DNA of 64,000 bases, taken from contig JAZRMW010000041.1 of assembly GCA_045647865.1 (NCBI GenBank), positions 135,390 through 199,389 of the forward strand. The letters are read 5' to 3'. This DNA is from Phocaeicola_A sp045647865 (GTDB taxonomy: Bacteria > Bacteroidota > Bacteroidia > Bacteroidales > Bacteroidaceae). Below the pieces are notes generated by a model. That model was not told the DNA's origin, ran no database searches, and was given only the letters and a program-made list of their open reading frames with translations. This document shows, piece by piece, positions 1 to 7,707 of the stretch (position 1 is the stretch's first letter; every line of letters starts with the position of its first letter). The translations under genes and the position numbers were made by a program.

Positions 1-385
1 ACTGCATACGCGGAAGTTCGGCTATCGTGCGATGGAGCAACCGTTCCTCTTCCTCGCTATATTCCCCTCCACGCTTTCTTCCTTCGGCGATGGCATCATA
101 CAGAGCCACACTCCCCAAGTCCTCCTGCATGTAAGCATGTCCGTCATCACTCAGCTTGCCAATGATGTGGGGCACGGGCAGACCTTTTCCTTCGAAGTGT
201 CTGGCCATCTCTACGAATGCACGGTTCTCCTCGATGCAATTGCCATATACGAAGATGATGGAATGACCCTCGCCATCGTGCAACCTCAAATATACGCGAT
301 TGCTTCCCGAGCCTGTAATCTCTTCCACCTCACCCGTGTGCCAAGCCAGGTATTTTGATTTGATGTATGCTATGTCAGTTTTCAT
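1..385 (-). CDS. N-terminal part of a kinase-fold (APH-like) protein, cut by the window edge
   Basis: An open frame starts at ATG 385 and runs off the left edge, giving 128 residues (MKTDIAYIKSKYLAWHTG...). The segment GSGSNRVYLRLHDGEGHSII followed by GNCIEENRAFVEMARHFEG resembles the nucleotide-binding N-lobe of aminoglycoside-phosphotransferase-fold kinases, and PVPHIIG...YMQEDLG fits the hinge that follows. In Bacteroidales such a domain is often fused to a RapZ-like C-terminal domain, but that part would lie outside the window, so the fusion cannot be tested here. No TAnnTTTG box was found upstream. A plus-strand frame over the same bases is treated as a shadow. Fold assignment moderate, substrate unknown. 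Confidence 0.7.
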   Translation of the reverse strand, partial: MKTDIAYIKSKYLAWHTGEVEEITGSGSNRVYLRLHDGEGHSIIFVYGNCIEENRAFVEMARHFEGKGLPVPHIIGKLSDDGHAYMQEDLGSVALYDAIAEGRKRGGEYSEEEERLLHRTIAELPRMQ

Positions 386-460
386 GGTTCTGAAATTTAC
401 TATACTATATATTACGTGAGAAAATGCATGTTTCTATAAAAGAGAGGGGAGGGTGCAAAG

Positions 461-1009
461 TCAATATACAAGCAATCCCACCAAAGCCCCAATTCCGATG
501 ATGGAGAATGGACCCACCTTCTTGAAATAAAGGGCGATGAATGCTACGATGCAGATGACAAAGCTCTTCCAGTCAATGAAGTTTTCGGGTGTAGCCAGCG
601 TGAGGGCTGCCGTACCGATAAGTCCCAGCGTTGCGGGTTTCAATGCCGACATGATGCCCTTGAACAAGAAGTGCTCCTTCCACTTCTCATACATCTTGGA
701 AAGCATCAGCACGATGAGGAACGAAGGCAGTACAACGGCAAACGTAGCCGTCAGCGAGCCCAAGACACACATCGTTTCCGATGCGCCCGAATTGGCAAGC
801 ACCTCATACCCTACGTATGTGGCAGAGTTGATGCCGATAGGGCCGGGCGTCATTTGCGATATGGCTACAATATCCGTAAACGTCGTGTCGGTAATCCATC
901 CATGTACCGTCACCACTTCGTTCTGAATGAGTGAAAGCATCGCATACCCTCCTCCAATCGTAAACATGCCGATGAGGAAGAACGTCAGGAAGAGTTCCAC
1001 GTATATCAT
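461..1009 (-). CDS. CHR-family transporter, half-size subunit 2
   Basis: A 182-residue, highly hydrophobic protein of the chromate transporter (CHR) superfamily. The family signatures are visible: FTIGGGYAM near residue 16 and QMTPGPIGIN near residue 52. Short CHR proteins of this size carry one six-helix half and normally act as pairs. The partner lies directly upstream, and the genes overlap by 4 bp (ATGA at 1006-1009), which implies translational coupling and a heteromer. CHR proteins move chromate or sulfate-like anions across the inner membrane; the true substrate in gut bacteria is uncertain. No terminator was seen after the gene. Confidence 0.88.
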   Translation of the reverse strand: MIYVELFLTFFLIGMFTIGGGYAMLSLIQNEVVTVHGWITDTTFTDIVAISQMTPGPIGINSATYVGYEVLANSGASETMCVLGSLTATFAVVLPSFLIVLMLSKMYEKWKEHFLFKGIMSALKPATLGLIGTAALTLATPENFIDWKSFVICIVAFIALYFKKVGPFSIIGIGALVGLLVY

Positions 1010-1596
1010 CGCTCCTCCTCCTTTCCTTTCTCCTCAATGGTTGGCTGAGGGGTGTCTGTCAAGCGTCGGTTGTTGTACCAGCTGATGAAGGCTGCCATGA
1101 CGATGACACAAATCAGTATGTAGATGGGTGAAACTTTCAGCACACATACGAGGACGATGGAGGCAATCATGACCATCCACGACCACCAGCGCATCTTCGT
1201 AGCCTTCACCATCGTTATCATCGGCACTCCGATAAGGGCTACCACTACGGGTCGGATACCCTTGAAAGCCTTTACGACATATTCATTGTCCTTGAACGAG
1301 GTGAAGAACATAGCCACCAGCAGGATGATGAGGAACGGGGGCAGACAACTCGCTATCGTAGCCACCACACTCCCTTTCGTCCCGCGGAGTTTATGTCCTG
1401 TCAGTATCGAAATGTTCACGGCAAAGAGTCCGGGAGCCGTTTGTGCAAGGACGATGATGTCAACGAAATCCTCGTCATTCAGCCATTTCCTCTCTACCAG
1501 CTCACTCTTTATGGCCGCAATCATAGGGATGCCACCCCCAATCGTAAAGGCTCCAATCTTTGCAAAGACCCAAAATATCTGCCACAAGCTAATCAT
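1006..1596 (-). CDS. CHR-family transporter, half-size subunit 1
   Basis: A 196-residue CHR-superfamily membrane protein. It has FTIGGGIPMI near residue 17 and QTAPGLFAVN near residue 52, matching the glycine-rich and PG signatures of the downstream partner. After the last helix it ends in a hydrophilic tail rich in Glu and Lys (KGKEEER). It is first in a two-gene operon and is preceded on the minus strand by a good -7 box (1636-1644). The two halves together correspond to one full-length ChrA-type transporter. Substrate specificity cannot be read from the sequence. Confidence 0.88.
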   Translation of the reverse strand: MISLWQIFWVFAKIGAFTIGGGIPMIAAIKSELVERKWLNDEDFVDIIVLAQTAPGLFAVNISILTGHKLRGTKGSVVATIASCLPPFLIILLVAMFFTSFKDNEYVVKAFKGIRPVVVALIGVPMITMVKATKMRWWSWMVMIASIVLVCVLKVSPIYILICVIVMAAFISWYNNRRLTDTPQPTIEEKGKEEER

Positions 1597-1635
1597 GCTT
1601 CTTCTCTCTCTCTGAATTATCTATTGAAATCGCGT

Positions 1636-1644
1636 GCAAATTTA
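1636..1644 (-). promoter_or_regulatory. Bacteroides-type -7 box for the CHR transporter pair
   Basis: Read on the minus strand this is TAAATTTGC, matching TAnnTTTG, about 40 bp upstream of ATG 1596. It lies between the cupin stop (1677) and the CHR start, so the pair has its own promoter. Confidence 0.55.
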
Positions 1645-1676
1645 AGAAAAATACAGCTACACCCCTCCTATGTCCG

Positions 1677-2138
1677 TCAGTTCATGGGTATCTCAGGATT
1701 CTGTACCGACAAGGGCCAACCTTCCTTAGAGAGGTAGAACATATAGAGGACTACAGGCTTGGCGCCACGATTCTCGCCATGGTGAATGTCGCCCACCATC
1801 TCTACTACCACTTCGCCCTCGTGCACCACCTTTTCTTTTCCATCAAGACCGATGATGGTGAGTTCACCCTGCACCAACACACCGTGATTCATGGCTACGT
1901 GATGATGCCATCCCAACTTCTGACCGGGAGGAATCTCGTATTTCACAGCCACCAATTCGGGGCGTCCTTCAGGATAGTCGGGCAACTCTGCCTCATTCCA
2001 ACTTTGGCTCGTACGCAGCAGTTCCGTACTCACCACCGCAGACTTATTCTCCTCGGCATTCACATCGTTACACGAAACCATTGCATTCGCCATGCATACG
2101 ATTGCTGCAAACAGCGTCCATTTTACAAATTTCTTCAT
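1677..2138 (-). CDS. Cupin-domain lipoprotein
   Basis: A 153-residue protein with an N-terminal signal peptide and a plausible lipobox (AMVSC, Cys near residue 23), so probably a lipoprotein. The body is a single cupin barrel: GWHHHVAMNHGVLVQGELTI gives the histidine-rich first motif and the glycine turn, and GEVVVEMVGDIHHGENRG gives the second motif. The clustered His residues predict a bound divalent metal. Single cupins of this kind range from small isomerases to binding proteins, so no reaction is assigned. It sits upstream of the CHR pair on the same strand with its own predicted promoter at 2257-2265. Confidence 0.82.
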   Translation of the reverse strand: MKKFVKWTLFAAIVCMANAMVSCNDVNAEENKSAVVSTELLRTSQSWNEAELPDYPEGRPELVAVKYEIPPGQKLGWHHHVAMNHGVLVQGELTIIGLDGKEKVVHEGEVVVEMVGDIHHGENRGAKPVVLYMFYLSKEGWPLSVQNPEIPMN

Positions 2139-2256
2139 ACGCTCTATTCTTTTTAGTTACGATTATATTAAAACATCTCTCTTTGGAAGCGGCATTGCCT
2201 GATGAGTCCGTAGCTCTTCTCCATGGCTCCACGCTCCCCCGAGAATGATACAGTCT

Positions 2257-2265
2257 GCAAAATTA
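2257..2265 (-). promoter_or_regulatory. -7 box upstream of the cupin gene
   Basis: The minus strand reads TAATTTTGC, a TAnnTTTG match, about 120 bp upstream of ATG 2138. This implies a leader of roughly 110 nt. Confidence 0.45.
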
Positions 2266-2362
2266 GAAAGAAATTTCCAATTCCTGCGCTATTTCCCCGA
2301 TGTTTCGCACATTCTTTTCCGTTTATTGGTGCTCGTTTTTTAGGTGGGCAGGGATTTTTTTA

Positions 2363-2482
2363 GGAGTTCAGGAGTTCAGGAGTGACGCTTCGTTTAGGCG
2401 TAGCAAGGCTCGTAGAAAGAAACACTAGATGTGCTTCTGTGCCGTAGCGAGGGGAGCACAGTGCTCTGTGCGACGGGGCTCC
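2363..2482 (+). repeat. 120-bp hairpin-rich intergenic repeat, copy A
   Basis: The 120 bp match the reverse complement of 63881-64000 without gaps and with 5 differences by eye. It begins with octads (GGAGTTCA twice, then GGAGTG). It contains nested inverted repeats such as GAGCAC-A-GTGCTC and GCACAG-TGCT-CTGTGC, and ends GACGGGGCTCC. Flanks differ between the copies, so the unit is a discrete dispersed element. It has no coding signature and resembles a REP/MITE-like sequence; the family is not recognised. Confidence 0.85.
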
Positions 2483-2514
2483 TAAAAAACTCTCCTGCAC
2501 TCCTAAAAACTCTC

Positions 2515-2552
2515 CTAAAAACAATTTGGGCACCCAATCCTGGATGCCCAAA
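2515..2552 (-). terminator. Intrinsic terminator of the tryptophanase-family gene
   Basis: An 8-bp stem TTTGGGCA/TGCCCAAA (2525-2532 with 2545-2552) has a 12-nt loop. On the minus strand it is followed by the T-rich TTGTTTTTAGG. It starts 7 bp past the stop at 2559. Confidence 0.75.
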
Positions 2553-2558
2553 CATTTC

Positions 2559-4007
2559 TTAGAGTGAATCGCCGAAGTCTTCCTTGAACTTCGATACGAG
2601 TTCCTCCTGCCAATGTCCGATTTCCTTCAGACGACCGAAGAAGAAGCGGAGTACTGAAGGCTCTTCTACCCACTGGAGACCACCGATGATTTCGCGATTG
2701 TCCCACAACCACTTCACACGGTCGGCCACATACTTGATTTGTGAGAGGGTATATACACGACGGGGTACGGCAAGACGCATCAGTTCGAGTTCTGCGAAAC
2801 GCTCTGTGCCATCGGGCTCGCGCTGCTCGGAGAGTGAACCACGCTCCATACCACGAATACCGCTGGCGATGTAGAGGGCAGCAGCTACGGCAGCAGCAGG
2901 ATACTGGTTGTGAGGCATTTCGGGCACAAACTCCATACAGTTGAGGTGGGCACCCAATCCGCCGGCAGGCTTGATCATGGGCACTCCGTAGTCGTCGAGC
3001 TCTTTGACGAGGTAGGCGATGTATTCGGGGCCGTGGCTCAGGTAGTCCATATCGAGTGACTCGTAGAGACCCTCGGCCATGGCTTCGATAGAACGTACGT
3101 CGATACCTCCGTAGGTCAAGAATCCTTCGTAGAGGGGGATGTACTCCATCATGCTCTTGATGAGTTCGGTGTTGTGGCTGATGATGGCTCCACCGCGTGC
3201 AAAACCGAGTTTGCGTGCAGAGAAGTAGATGATGTCCATCTTGTTGGCCAAGAGGTGGTAGATTTCCTTCGGAGTCATGTACTTGCACTGAGCCTCGCGG
3301 GTCTTCATGAAGTAGATGTTGTCCTGCAACAATGATGCGTCGAGGATGCTGGGTACTCCGAAATCGTGGCAGATGTCGGCTACGGCAAGCATGTTTTCGA
3401 GGCTTACGGGCTGACCTCCGATGAGGTTTGTACCTGCTTCTACGCGAACGTAAGCAACCTTTTCAGGACCGATTTCGCGGATGGCCTTCTTGAGTTCTTT
3501 CAAGTCGAAATCGCCCTTGAAGGGGTCGTCGCTCTGAGGGATGAGACCTTTCTTGTGAACCAACTCGATGACATTACCTCCGCAACGTGTCACGTGGGCT
3601 TTGGTGGTGGTGAAGTGGAAGTTCATGATAGCCGTCATACCGGGCTTTACGAAGCGCTCTGCAAGGATGTTTTCGCAAGCGCGTCCCTGATGGGCAGGCA
3701 ATACGTTGTCAACGCCAAACACCTCCTTGATAGCAGCTTTCAAGCGGTTGAAAGTCTCGCTACCGGCATAGGCATCGTCGGCAATGTGCATGGCTGCAGT
3801 CTGACGGTCAGACATGGCATTCACGCCTGAATCGGTCAACATGTCGAGATAGATATCCTTATTCTGAAGGAGGAATGTGTTGTTACCAGCCTGTTGGATA
3901 GCGCGCAGACGTTCATCTACGGGCAAGAGGTTGAGTTTTTGTACCACACGCACTTTGTGCATTTCCAAGGGTACTTGATTCTCTGATTGATAGAATTTTA
4001 CACTCAT
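2559..4007 (-). CDS. PLP beta-eliminating lyase, tryptophanase/tyrosine phenol-lyase family (TPL-like)
   Basis: A 482-residue fold-type I PLP enzyme. Such enzymes cleave tryptophan or tyrosine to indole or phenol, pyruvate and ammonia. Conserved family positions include LTDSG (58-61), DAYAGS (Tyr80), AHQGR (Arg109), GTNLIGGQP (Asn194), LDAS (Asp223), the PLP lysine Lys266 in SARKLG, and VPRRVYT. Compared from memory with the two subfamilies, Thr133 (HFTTT) and Arg389 (GMERG) look like the phenol-lyase signature rather than tryptophanase. However, the Arg that contacts the PLP phenolate is Leu226 here, and the paired Lys before the PLP lysine is Arg265. Automatic annotation would say tryptophanase; I would call it a divergent TPL-like lyase. 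It stands alone, with a promoter at 4210-4218 and a long repeat-containing leader. Confidence 0.8.
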   Translation of the reverse strand: MSVKFYQSENQVPLEMHKVRVVQKLNLLPVDERLRAIQQAGNNTFLLQNKDIYLDMLTDSGVNAMSDRQTAAMHIADDAYAGSETFNRLKAAIKEVFGVDNVLPAHQGRACENILAERFVKPGMTAIMNFHFTTTKAHVTRCGGNVIELVHKKGLIPQSDDPFKGDFDLKELKKAIREIGPEKVAYVRVEAGTNLIGGQPVSLENMLAVADICHDFGVPSILDASLLQDNIYFMKTREAQCKYMTPKEIYHLLANKMDIIYFSARKLGFARGGAIISHNTELIKSMMEYIPLYEGFLTYGGIDVRSIEAMAEGLYESLDMDYLSHGPEYIAYLVKELDDYGVPMIKPAGGLGAHLNCMEFVPEMPHNQYPAAAVAAALYIASGIRGMERGSLSEQREPDGTERFAELELMRLAVPRRVYTLSQIKYVADRVKWLWDNREIIGGLQWVEEPSVLRFFFGRLKEIGHWQEELVSKFKEDFGDSL

Positions 4008-4016
4008 GGTTTTTTA

Positions 4017-4037
4017 TTTATGATTTATGATTTATGA
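4017..4037. repeat. Heptad tract (TTTATGA)x3
   Basis: Three perfect tandem copies of the 7-mer TTTATGA, followed by TTT. The tract starts 10 bp upstream of the lyase start codon, inside its leader. A related tract with AAATCAT units lies at 7405-7424. Confidence 0.85.
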
Positions 4038-4094
4038 TTTTTATTTACGATTTGTTTTCCTTAATTATATTTTGACTTGTAGCTCGTCACGTTT

Positions 4095-4165
4095 GAGTGT
4101 TAAATGTTGAGTGTTAAATGTTGAGTTTTTGAGTGCTTTGAACCTTAAACCTTGAACTTTGAACC
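4095..4165. repeat. Compound heptad tract (14-mer x2, then 7-mer x4)
   Basis: Two perfect copies of the 14-mer GAGTGTTAAATGTT (4095-4108, 4109-4122) are followed by TTGAACC, TTAAACC, TTGAACT, TTGAACC (4138-4165). Then comes CACTCTCATCACTC. Unit length is kept at 7 or 14 while the sequence changes. The same TTGAACT/TTGAACC words recur at 16476-16503. Confidence 0.85.
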
Positions 4166-4209
4166 CACTCTCATCACTCATAGTTTGTAGCCATTTCAAA
4201 TTTTGGGTT

Positions 4210-4218
4210 GCAAATATA
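4210..4218 (-). promoter_or_regulatory. -7 box of the tryptophanase/TPL-like gene
   Basis: The minus strand reads TATATTTGC (TAnnTTTG). A TTTG at 4243-4246 could be the -33 element, though the 24-bp gap is long. The leader would be about 200 nt and include both heptad tracts. Confidence 0.5.
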
Positions 4219-4380
4219 GAGCATTTTATTGGATTAATGATGCAAATAGAAAGTTTTTTATTGAAATCGTATGTATTTTGTCAATTATAGAGGCTGTTTG
4301 CTGAACTTTTATGTCATTTTTTGCCGATATTTTTGTTAAAAAAACTAATGGGTATGGGTGAAAAATCGAATAGATTTGTT

Positions 4381-4388
4381 TATCTTTG
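4381..4388 (+). promoter_or_regulatory. -7 box of the ATP synthase operon
   Basis: TATCTTTG matches TAnnTTTG exactly and is followed by CA. It lies 43 bp upstream of the atpD start, giving a leader of about 35 nt. Confidence 0.7.
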
Positions 4389-4431
4389 CAAACGAATAAT
4401 CTTTATATAATAGATAAGGTAGAATCAGAAA

Positions 4432-5949
4432 ATGTCAATATTGAAAGGACATATATCGCAAGTGATAGGCCCCGTGGTGGATGTATCGTTTGAAAAGGCT
4501 AAGGATGAAGCATTTACCTTGCCTCGGATACACGAAGCGTTGCGGGTCGTGAAGAAGAATGGGCTTGCACTCATCCTTGAGGTTCAGCAACACATTGGCG
4601 AGGACACCGTGCGCACTGTGGCTATGGACCGTACGGATGGATTGAGCCGTGGTATGGAAGTCGTCCCTACGGGTAGTCCGATAACGATGCCTACGGGTAA
4701 TCAGATAAAGGGAAGGATGATGAACGTGACGGGTGACAGTATCGACGGTATGGGCGAACTCGACCGTACAGGAGCTTATCCCATCCACCGCGAGCCTCCC
4801 AAATTTGATGAACTATCGACGAAGCAGGAGGTGCTCTTTACGGGTATCAAGGTGATAGACCTTCTCGAACCCTATATGAAGGGAGGAAAGATTGGATTGT
4901 TTGGCGGAGCGGGTGTTGGAAAGACGGTGTTGATTATGGAGATGATTAACAACATTGCCAAGCGCCATAATGGTTTCTCGGTGTTTGCAGGAGTAGGGGA
5001 GCGCACTCGCGAAGGCAACGACCTGTTGCGCGAGATGATAGAATCGGGCGTTATCCGCTATGGCGAAGCATTCAACAACGCTATGGAGCGGGGGGATTGG
5101 GACCTCTCGCTGGTTGACCCTGAAGAGCTTGCCAAGTCGCAAGCCACACTGGTGTATGGACAGATGAATGAACCTCCCGGAGCACGTCAGAGTGTGGCCT
5201 TGTCAGGTTTGACGATAGCCGAATCCTTCCGCGACCAAGGCAAGGAGGAGGGGAAGTCGGGGGATATACTCTTCTTCATCGACAACATCTTCCGCTTCAC
5301 ACAAGCGGGTTCAGAGGTGTCGGCCTTGTTGGGACGCATGCCTTCAGCCGTAGGCTACCAACCTACACTTGCTACTGAGATGGGACAGATGCAGGAGCGC
5401 ATCACCTCCACCAAATATGGCTCCATCACATCGGTTCAGGCCGTATATGTGCCGGCTGATGACTTGACAGACCCTGCACCGGCTACAACGTTTGCCCACC
5501 TTGATGCTACAACGGTGCTCAGCCGAAAGATTACGGAATTGGGTATCTATCCTGCCGTTGACCCGTTGGAATCCACGTCGCGCATCCTCGACCCGCTGAT
5601 TGTGGGCACGGAGCATTACGAGACGGCCCAACGCGTAAAGCAGATTCTCCAACGCAATCAGGAGTTGCAGGACATCATCTCTATCCTGGGTATGGATGAG
5701 TTGAGCGAAGCCGACCGATTGACGGTGAACCGTGCACGCAAGGTGCAACGTTTTCTTTCCCAACCCTTCCATGTGGCAGAGAAGTTCACGGGTGTACCGG
5801 GTGTCATGGTCTCCATTGAAGATACCATCCGAGGTTTCCGTATGATTCTCGATGGCGAGGTGGACCATCTCCCCGAACAGGCATTCCTCAACGTAGGCAC
5901 TATCGAGGATGCGATGGAGAAGGCCAAGAAGTTGATAGGTAGTCATTAA
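4432..5949 (+). CDS. atpD: F1Fo ATP synthase subunit beta
   Basis: A 505-residue catalytic F1 subunit. Walker A is GGAGVGKT (158-165). The catalytic glutamate is in GERTREGNDL (Glu190), and the DELSEAD loop is near residue 422. Length and domain order (beta barrel, nucleotide-binding domain, helical C-domain) are normal for the family. It is first in an eight-gene operon whose order is characteristic of Bacteroidetes. A TAnnTTTG promoter lies immediately upstream, and the epsilon gene follows after 28 bp. Confidence 0.98.
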   Translation: MSILKGHISQVIGPVVDVSFEKAKDEAFTLPRIHEALRVVKKNGLALILEVQQHIGEDTVRTVAMDRTDGLSRGMEVVPTGSPITMPTGNQIKGRMMNVTGDSIDGMGELDRTGAYPIHREPPKFDELSTKQEVLFTGIKVIDLLEPYMKGGKIGLFGGAGVGKTVLIMEMINNIAKRHNGFSVFAGVGERTREGNDLLREMIESGVIRYGEAFNNAMERGDWDLSLVDPEELAKSQATLVYGQMNEPPGARQSVALSGLTIAESFRDQGKEEGKSGDILFFIDNIFRFTQAGSEVSALLGRMPSAVGYQPTLATEMGQMQERITSTKYGSITSVQAVYVPADDLTDPAPATTFAHLDATTVLSRKITELGIYPAVDPLESTSRILDPLIVGTEHYETAQRVKQILQRNQELQDIISILGMDELSEADRLTVNRARKVQRFLSQPFHVAEKFTGVPGVMVSIEDTIRGFRMILDGEVDHLPEQAFLNVGTIEDAMEKAKKLIGSH

Positions 5950-5977
5950 ATACATCGGTAAATAATAAGATACGAAA

Positions 5978-6247
5978 ATGTCCATCCATCTTCACATACT
6001 GACGCCCGAAAAGACCTTGTTTGACGGACAGGTAAGCAAAGTCTCGCTACCCGGAACAAAGGGCAGGTTCACTGTATTGCCCCGCCATGCAGCCCTTATC
6101 TCATCGCTGGAGAAGGGGGTGATAAACTTCTCGGAAGTCAAGCGAAGCAATCCCAACGAAGCGGTAGAGCGCATCATCTCCATCGAACGAGGCTTCGTGG
6201 AGGTGAAGGATAATGAGGTGGTGGCTTGTGTAGTGAATAAGGAGTAA
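5978..6247 (+). CDS. atpC: F1Fo ATP synthase subunit epsilon, short form
   Basis: An 89-residue protein corresponding to the N-terminal beta-sandwich of subunit epsilon (MSIHLHILTPEKTLFDGQVS, then LPGTKGRFTVLPRHA). Epsilon is typically 130-140 residues in many bacteria, where two C-terminal helices can inhibit ATP hydrolysis. Here the protein stops at ACVVNKE right after the sandwich, so that inhibitory arm is absent. Short epsilons are known in Bacteroidetes and Chlorobi, so this is probably lineage-typical rather than a truncation. The subunit joins gamma to the c-ring. Confidence 0.95.
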   Translation: MSIHLHILTPEKTLFDGQVSKVSLPGTKGRFTVLPRHAALISSLEKGVINFSEVKRSNPNEAVERIISIERGFVEVKDNEVVACVVNKE

Positions 6248-6315
6248 AAGGGAGTTGTCGCAAGCGGGGCTTTGCCAGCCCATCGTTTTGAGATGAGACT
6301 CCTATAAATAAATAT

Positions 6316-7386
6316 ATGAAAAGATATAGAACCATATGGCTTGCCTTCGTGCTCAGTCTGCTGGGAAGTCTGCTTCCTGTGCAGGCCTCTTCGCATACAG
6401 GGGAAGAGGAGAAGCCGATAGATGTCAAGGAGATAATCTTTGACCATATCGGTGACGCTTACGAGTGGCACGTGACAACGATTGGCGACAAGCATGTGAG
6501 CATACCCCTGCCCGTGATTGTCTTCAGCCAGGAGAAAGGCTTCCATGCCTTCCTCTCCAACAAGTTGCACCATGGCGAGTCTCACGAAGGGTTTCATATA
6601 GCCACAGAAGGCACCCATAAGGGCAAGGTAGTGGAGACTACTCAAGAGGGTGAAATCGTGCGTCCCATGCTCGACCTCTCCTTGACGAAGATAGCCGCAG
6701 GGATTGTCATCAACAGCCTTCTTCTGGTCTCAATCATCCTCTTCGTAAGCCGATGGTACAGACACAGGAAAGCCTCAGACGAAGCGCCACGTGGGTTTGT
6801 AGGCATGATGGAGATGCTCATCATGCTCGTCTATGACGGTATCATCAAACCCAGTGTCGGGAAGGATTACGAACGCTTTGCACCCTATTTGTTGACAGCC
6901 TTCTTCTTCATCTTCCTGAGCAACCTGATGGGGTTGGTGCCCATCTTCCCGGGTGGAGCCAATGTGACGGGTAACATAGCCATCACACTCTTCCTGGCTG
7001 TATGCACCTTCATTGCCGTCAATCTGTTTGGCACGCGTGAATATTGGCGCGAAGTACTTTGGCCGGATGTACCCACTTGGATGAAATGTCCCATACCCTT
7101 GATGCCTGTCATCGAGATATTCGGACTCTTTACGAAACCCTTTGCCTTGACCGTCCGTCTGCTGGCTAACATCATGGCTGGCCATTCCGTGATATTGGCA
7201 TTGGTATGTATCATCTTCATCACCCACTCAATGGGTGCTCTGTTAGGAGGAAGCCTGACGGTGGTATCCGTCCTTTTCACCATCTTCATGAACATTCTGG
7301 AGTTACTCGTAGCCTTCATCCAAGCCTATGTGTTCACCATGCTTTCAGCCGTGTTCATAGGCATGTCGAGAGTGGAACATCATTAA
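6316..7386 (+). CDS. atpB: F1Fo ATP synthase subunit a
   Basis: A 356-residue membrane stator subunit forming the proton half-channels. It starts with a signal-peptide-like segment (LAFVLSLLGSLLPVQASS) and a roughly 90-residue hydrophilic N-terminal domain absent from the shorter classical subunit a but usual in Bacteroidetes. The helical core follows from about residue 125. The essential arginine is Arg281 in ALTVRLLANIMAGH. No separate atpI-like gene is seen between atpC and atpB; the gap is only 68 bp. Confidence 0.97.
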   Translation: MKRYRTIWLAFVLSLLGSLLPVQASSHTGEEEKPIDVKEIIFDHIGDAYEWHVTTIGDKHVSIPLPVIVFSQEKGFHAFLSNKLHHGESHEGFHIATEGTHKGKVVETTQEGEIVRPMLDLSLTKIAAGIVINSLLLVSIILFVSRWYRHRKASDEAPRGFVGMMEMLIMLVYDGIIKPSVGKDYERFAPYLLTAFFFIFLSNLMGLVPIFPGGANVTGNIAITLFLAVCTFIAVNLFGTREYWREVLWPDVPTWMKCPIPLMPVIEIFGLFTKPFALTVRLLANIMAGHSVILALVCIIFITHSMGALLGGSLTVVSVLFTIFMNILELLVAFIQAYVFTMLSAVFIGMSRVEHH

Positions 7387-7404
7387 GAAACCATATAGAA
7401 TAGA

Positions 7405-7424
7405 AAATCATAAATCATAAATCC
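7405..7424. repeat. Heptad tract AAATCAT x2 plus AAATCC
   Basis: It lies in the atpB-atpE spacer, 18 bp after the atpB stop. The unit AAATCAT is, up to phase, the complement of the TTTATGA unit at 4017-4037. Small but in register. Confidence 0.65.
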
Positions 7425-7441
7425 AAAAAATAGAAATCATC

Positions 7442-7696
7442 ATGTTATCATTAATCGCATTACAAGCAGCCGCAGGAGCTGTAAGTTTAGGGAAAGTAGG
7501 TGCCGCAATAGGTGCCGCTATCGCAGTTGTAGGAGCCGCTTATGGTATCGGTAAGATTGGAAGCTCTGCCATGGAAGCCATAGCACGCCAACCCGAATCA
7601 TCAGGCGACATCCGTACGAGCATGATTATCATTGCAGCCTTGATCGAAGGTGCTGCCCTGTTTGCCATCGTTGTGTGTCTGCTTGCTGTATTCTAA
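7442..7696 (+). CDS. atpE: F1Fo ATP synthase subunit c
   Basis: An 84-residue two-helix hairpin forming the rotor ring. The glycine-rich first helix (GAAIGAAIAVVGAAYGIG), the polar loop ARQPE (48-52) and the ion-binding glutamate Glu69 in AALIEGAALF are all clear. The positions after the glutamate are Gly-Ala rather than the Ser/Thr of Na+-binding rings, and helix 1 lacks the matching Gln. Proton coupling is therefore the better prediction; this is inference. The gene sits between atpB and atpF as expected. Confidence 0.97.
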   Translation: MLSLIALQAAAGAVSLGKVGAAIGAAIAVVGAAYGIGKIGSSAMEAIARQPESSGDIRTSMIIIAALIEGAALFAIVVCLLAVF

Positions 7697-7707
7697 TCCT
7701 TTAACCT

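Larger units (their letters stand above)
2139..2558. other. 420-bp spacer holding a promoter, a repeat element and a terminator
   Basis: No convincing gene. It holds the cupin promoter (2257-2265), copy A of the 120-bp repeat (2363-2482) with CTCCT/AAAAA tails, and the tryptophanase-family terminator (2525-2552). A 63-codon minus-strand frame here is only a translation of the repeat. Confidence 0.8.
4008..4431. other. 424-bp divergent promoter region between the lyase gene and atpD
   Basis: It contains two heptad repeat tracts (4017-4037 and 4095-4165), a minus-strand -7 box for the lyase gene (4210-4218) and the plus-strand -7 box of the atp operon (4381-4388). The AT-rich stretch 4240-4370 shows nothing else. 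No gene seen. Confidence 0.75.

Noticed and set aside
32..358. 108-codon plus-strand frame at the left edge
   Set aside because: The minus strand over the same bases encodes a kinase-like N-terminus with sensible composition; the plus frame has no recognisable motif.
2360..2551. 63-codon minus-strand frame
   Set aside because: It is a translation of the 120-bp repeat and the terminator; the same repeat occurs elsewhere without a usable gene.
4017..4165. CRISPR-like array
   Set aside because: Units are 7 or 14 bp with no spacers of regular length; these are tandem repeats.
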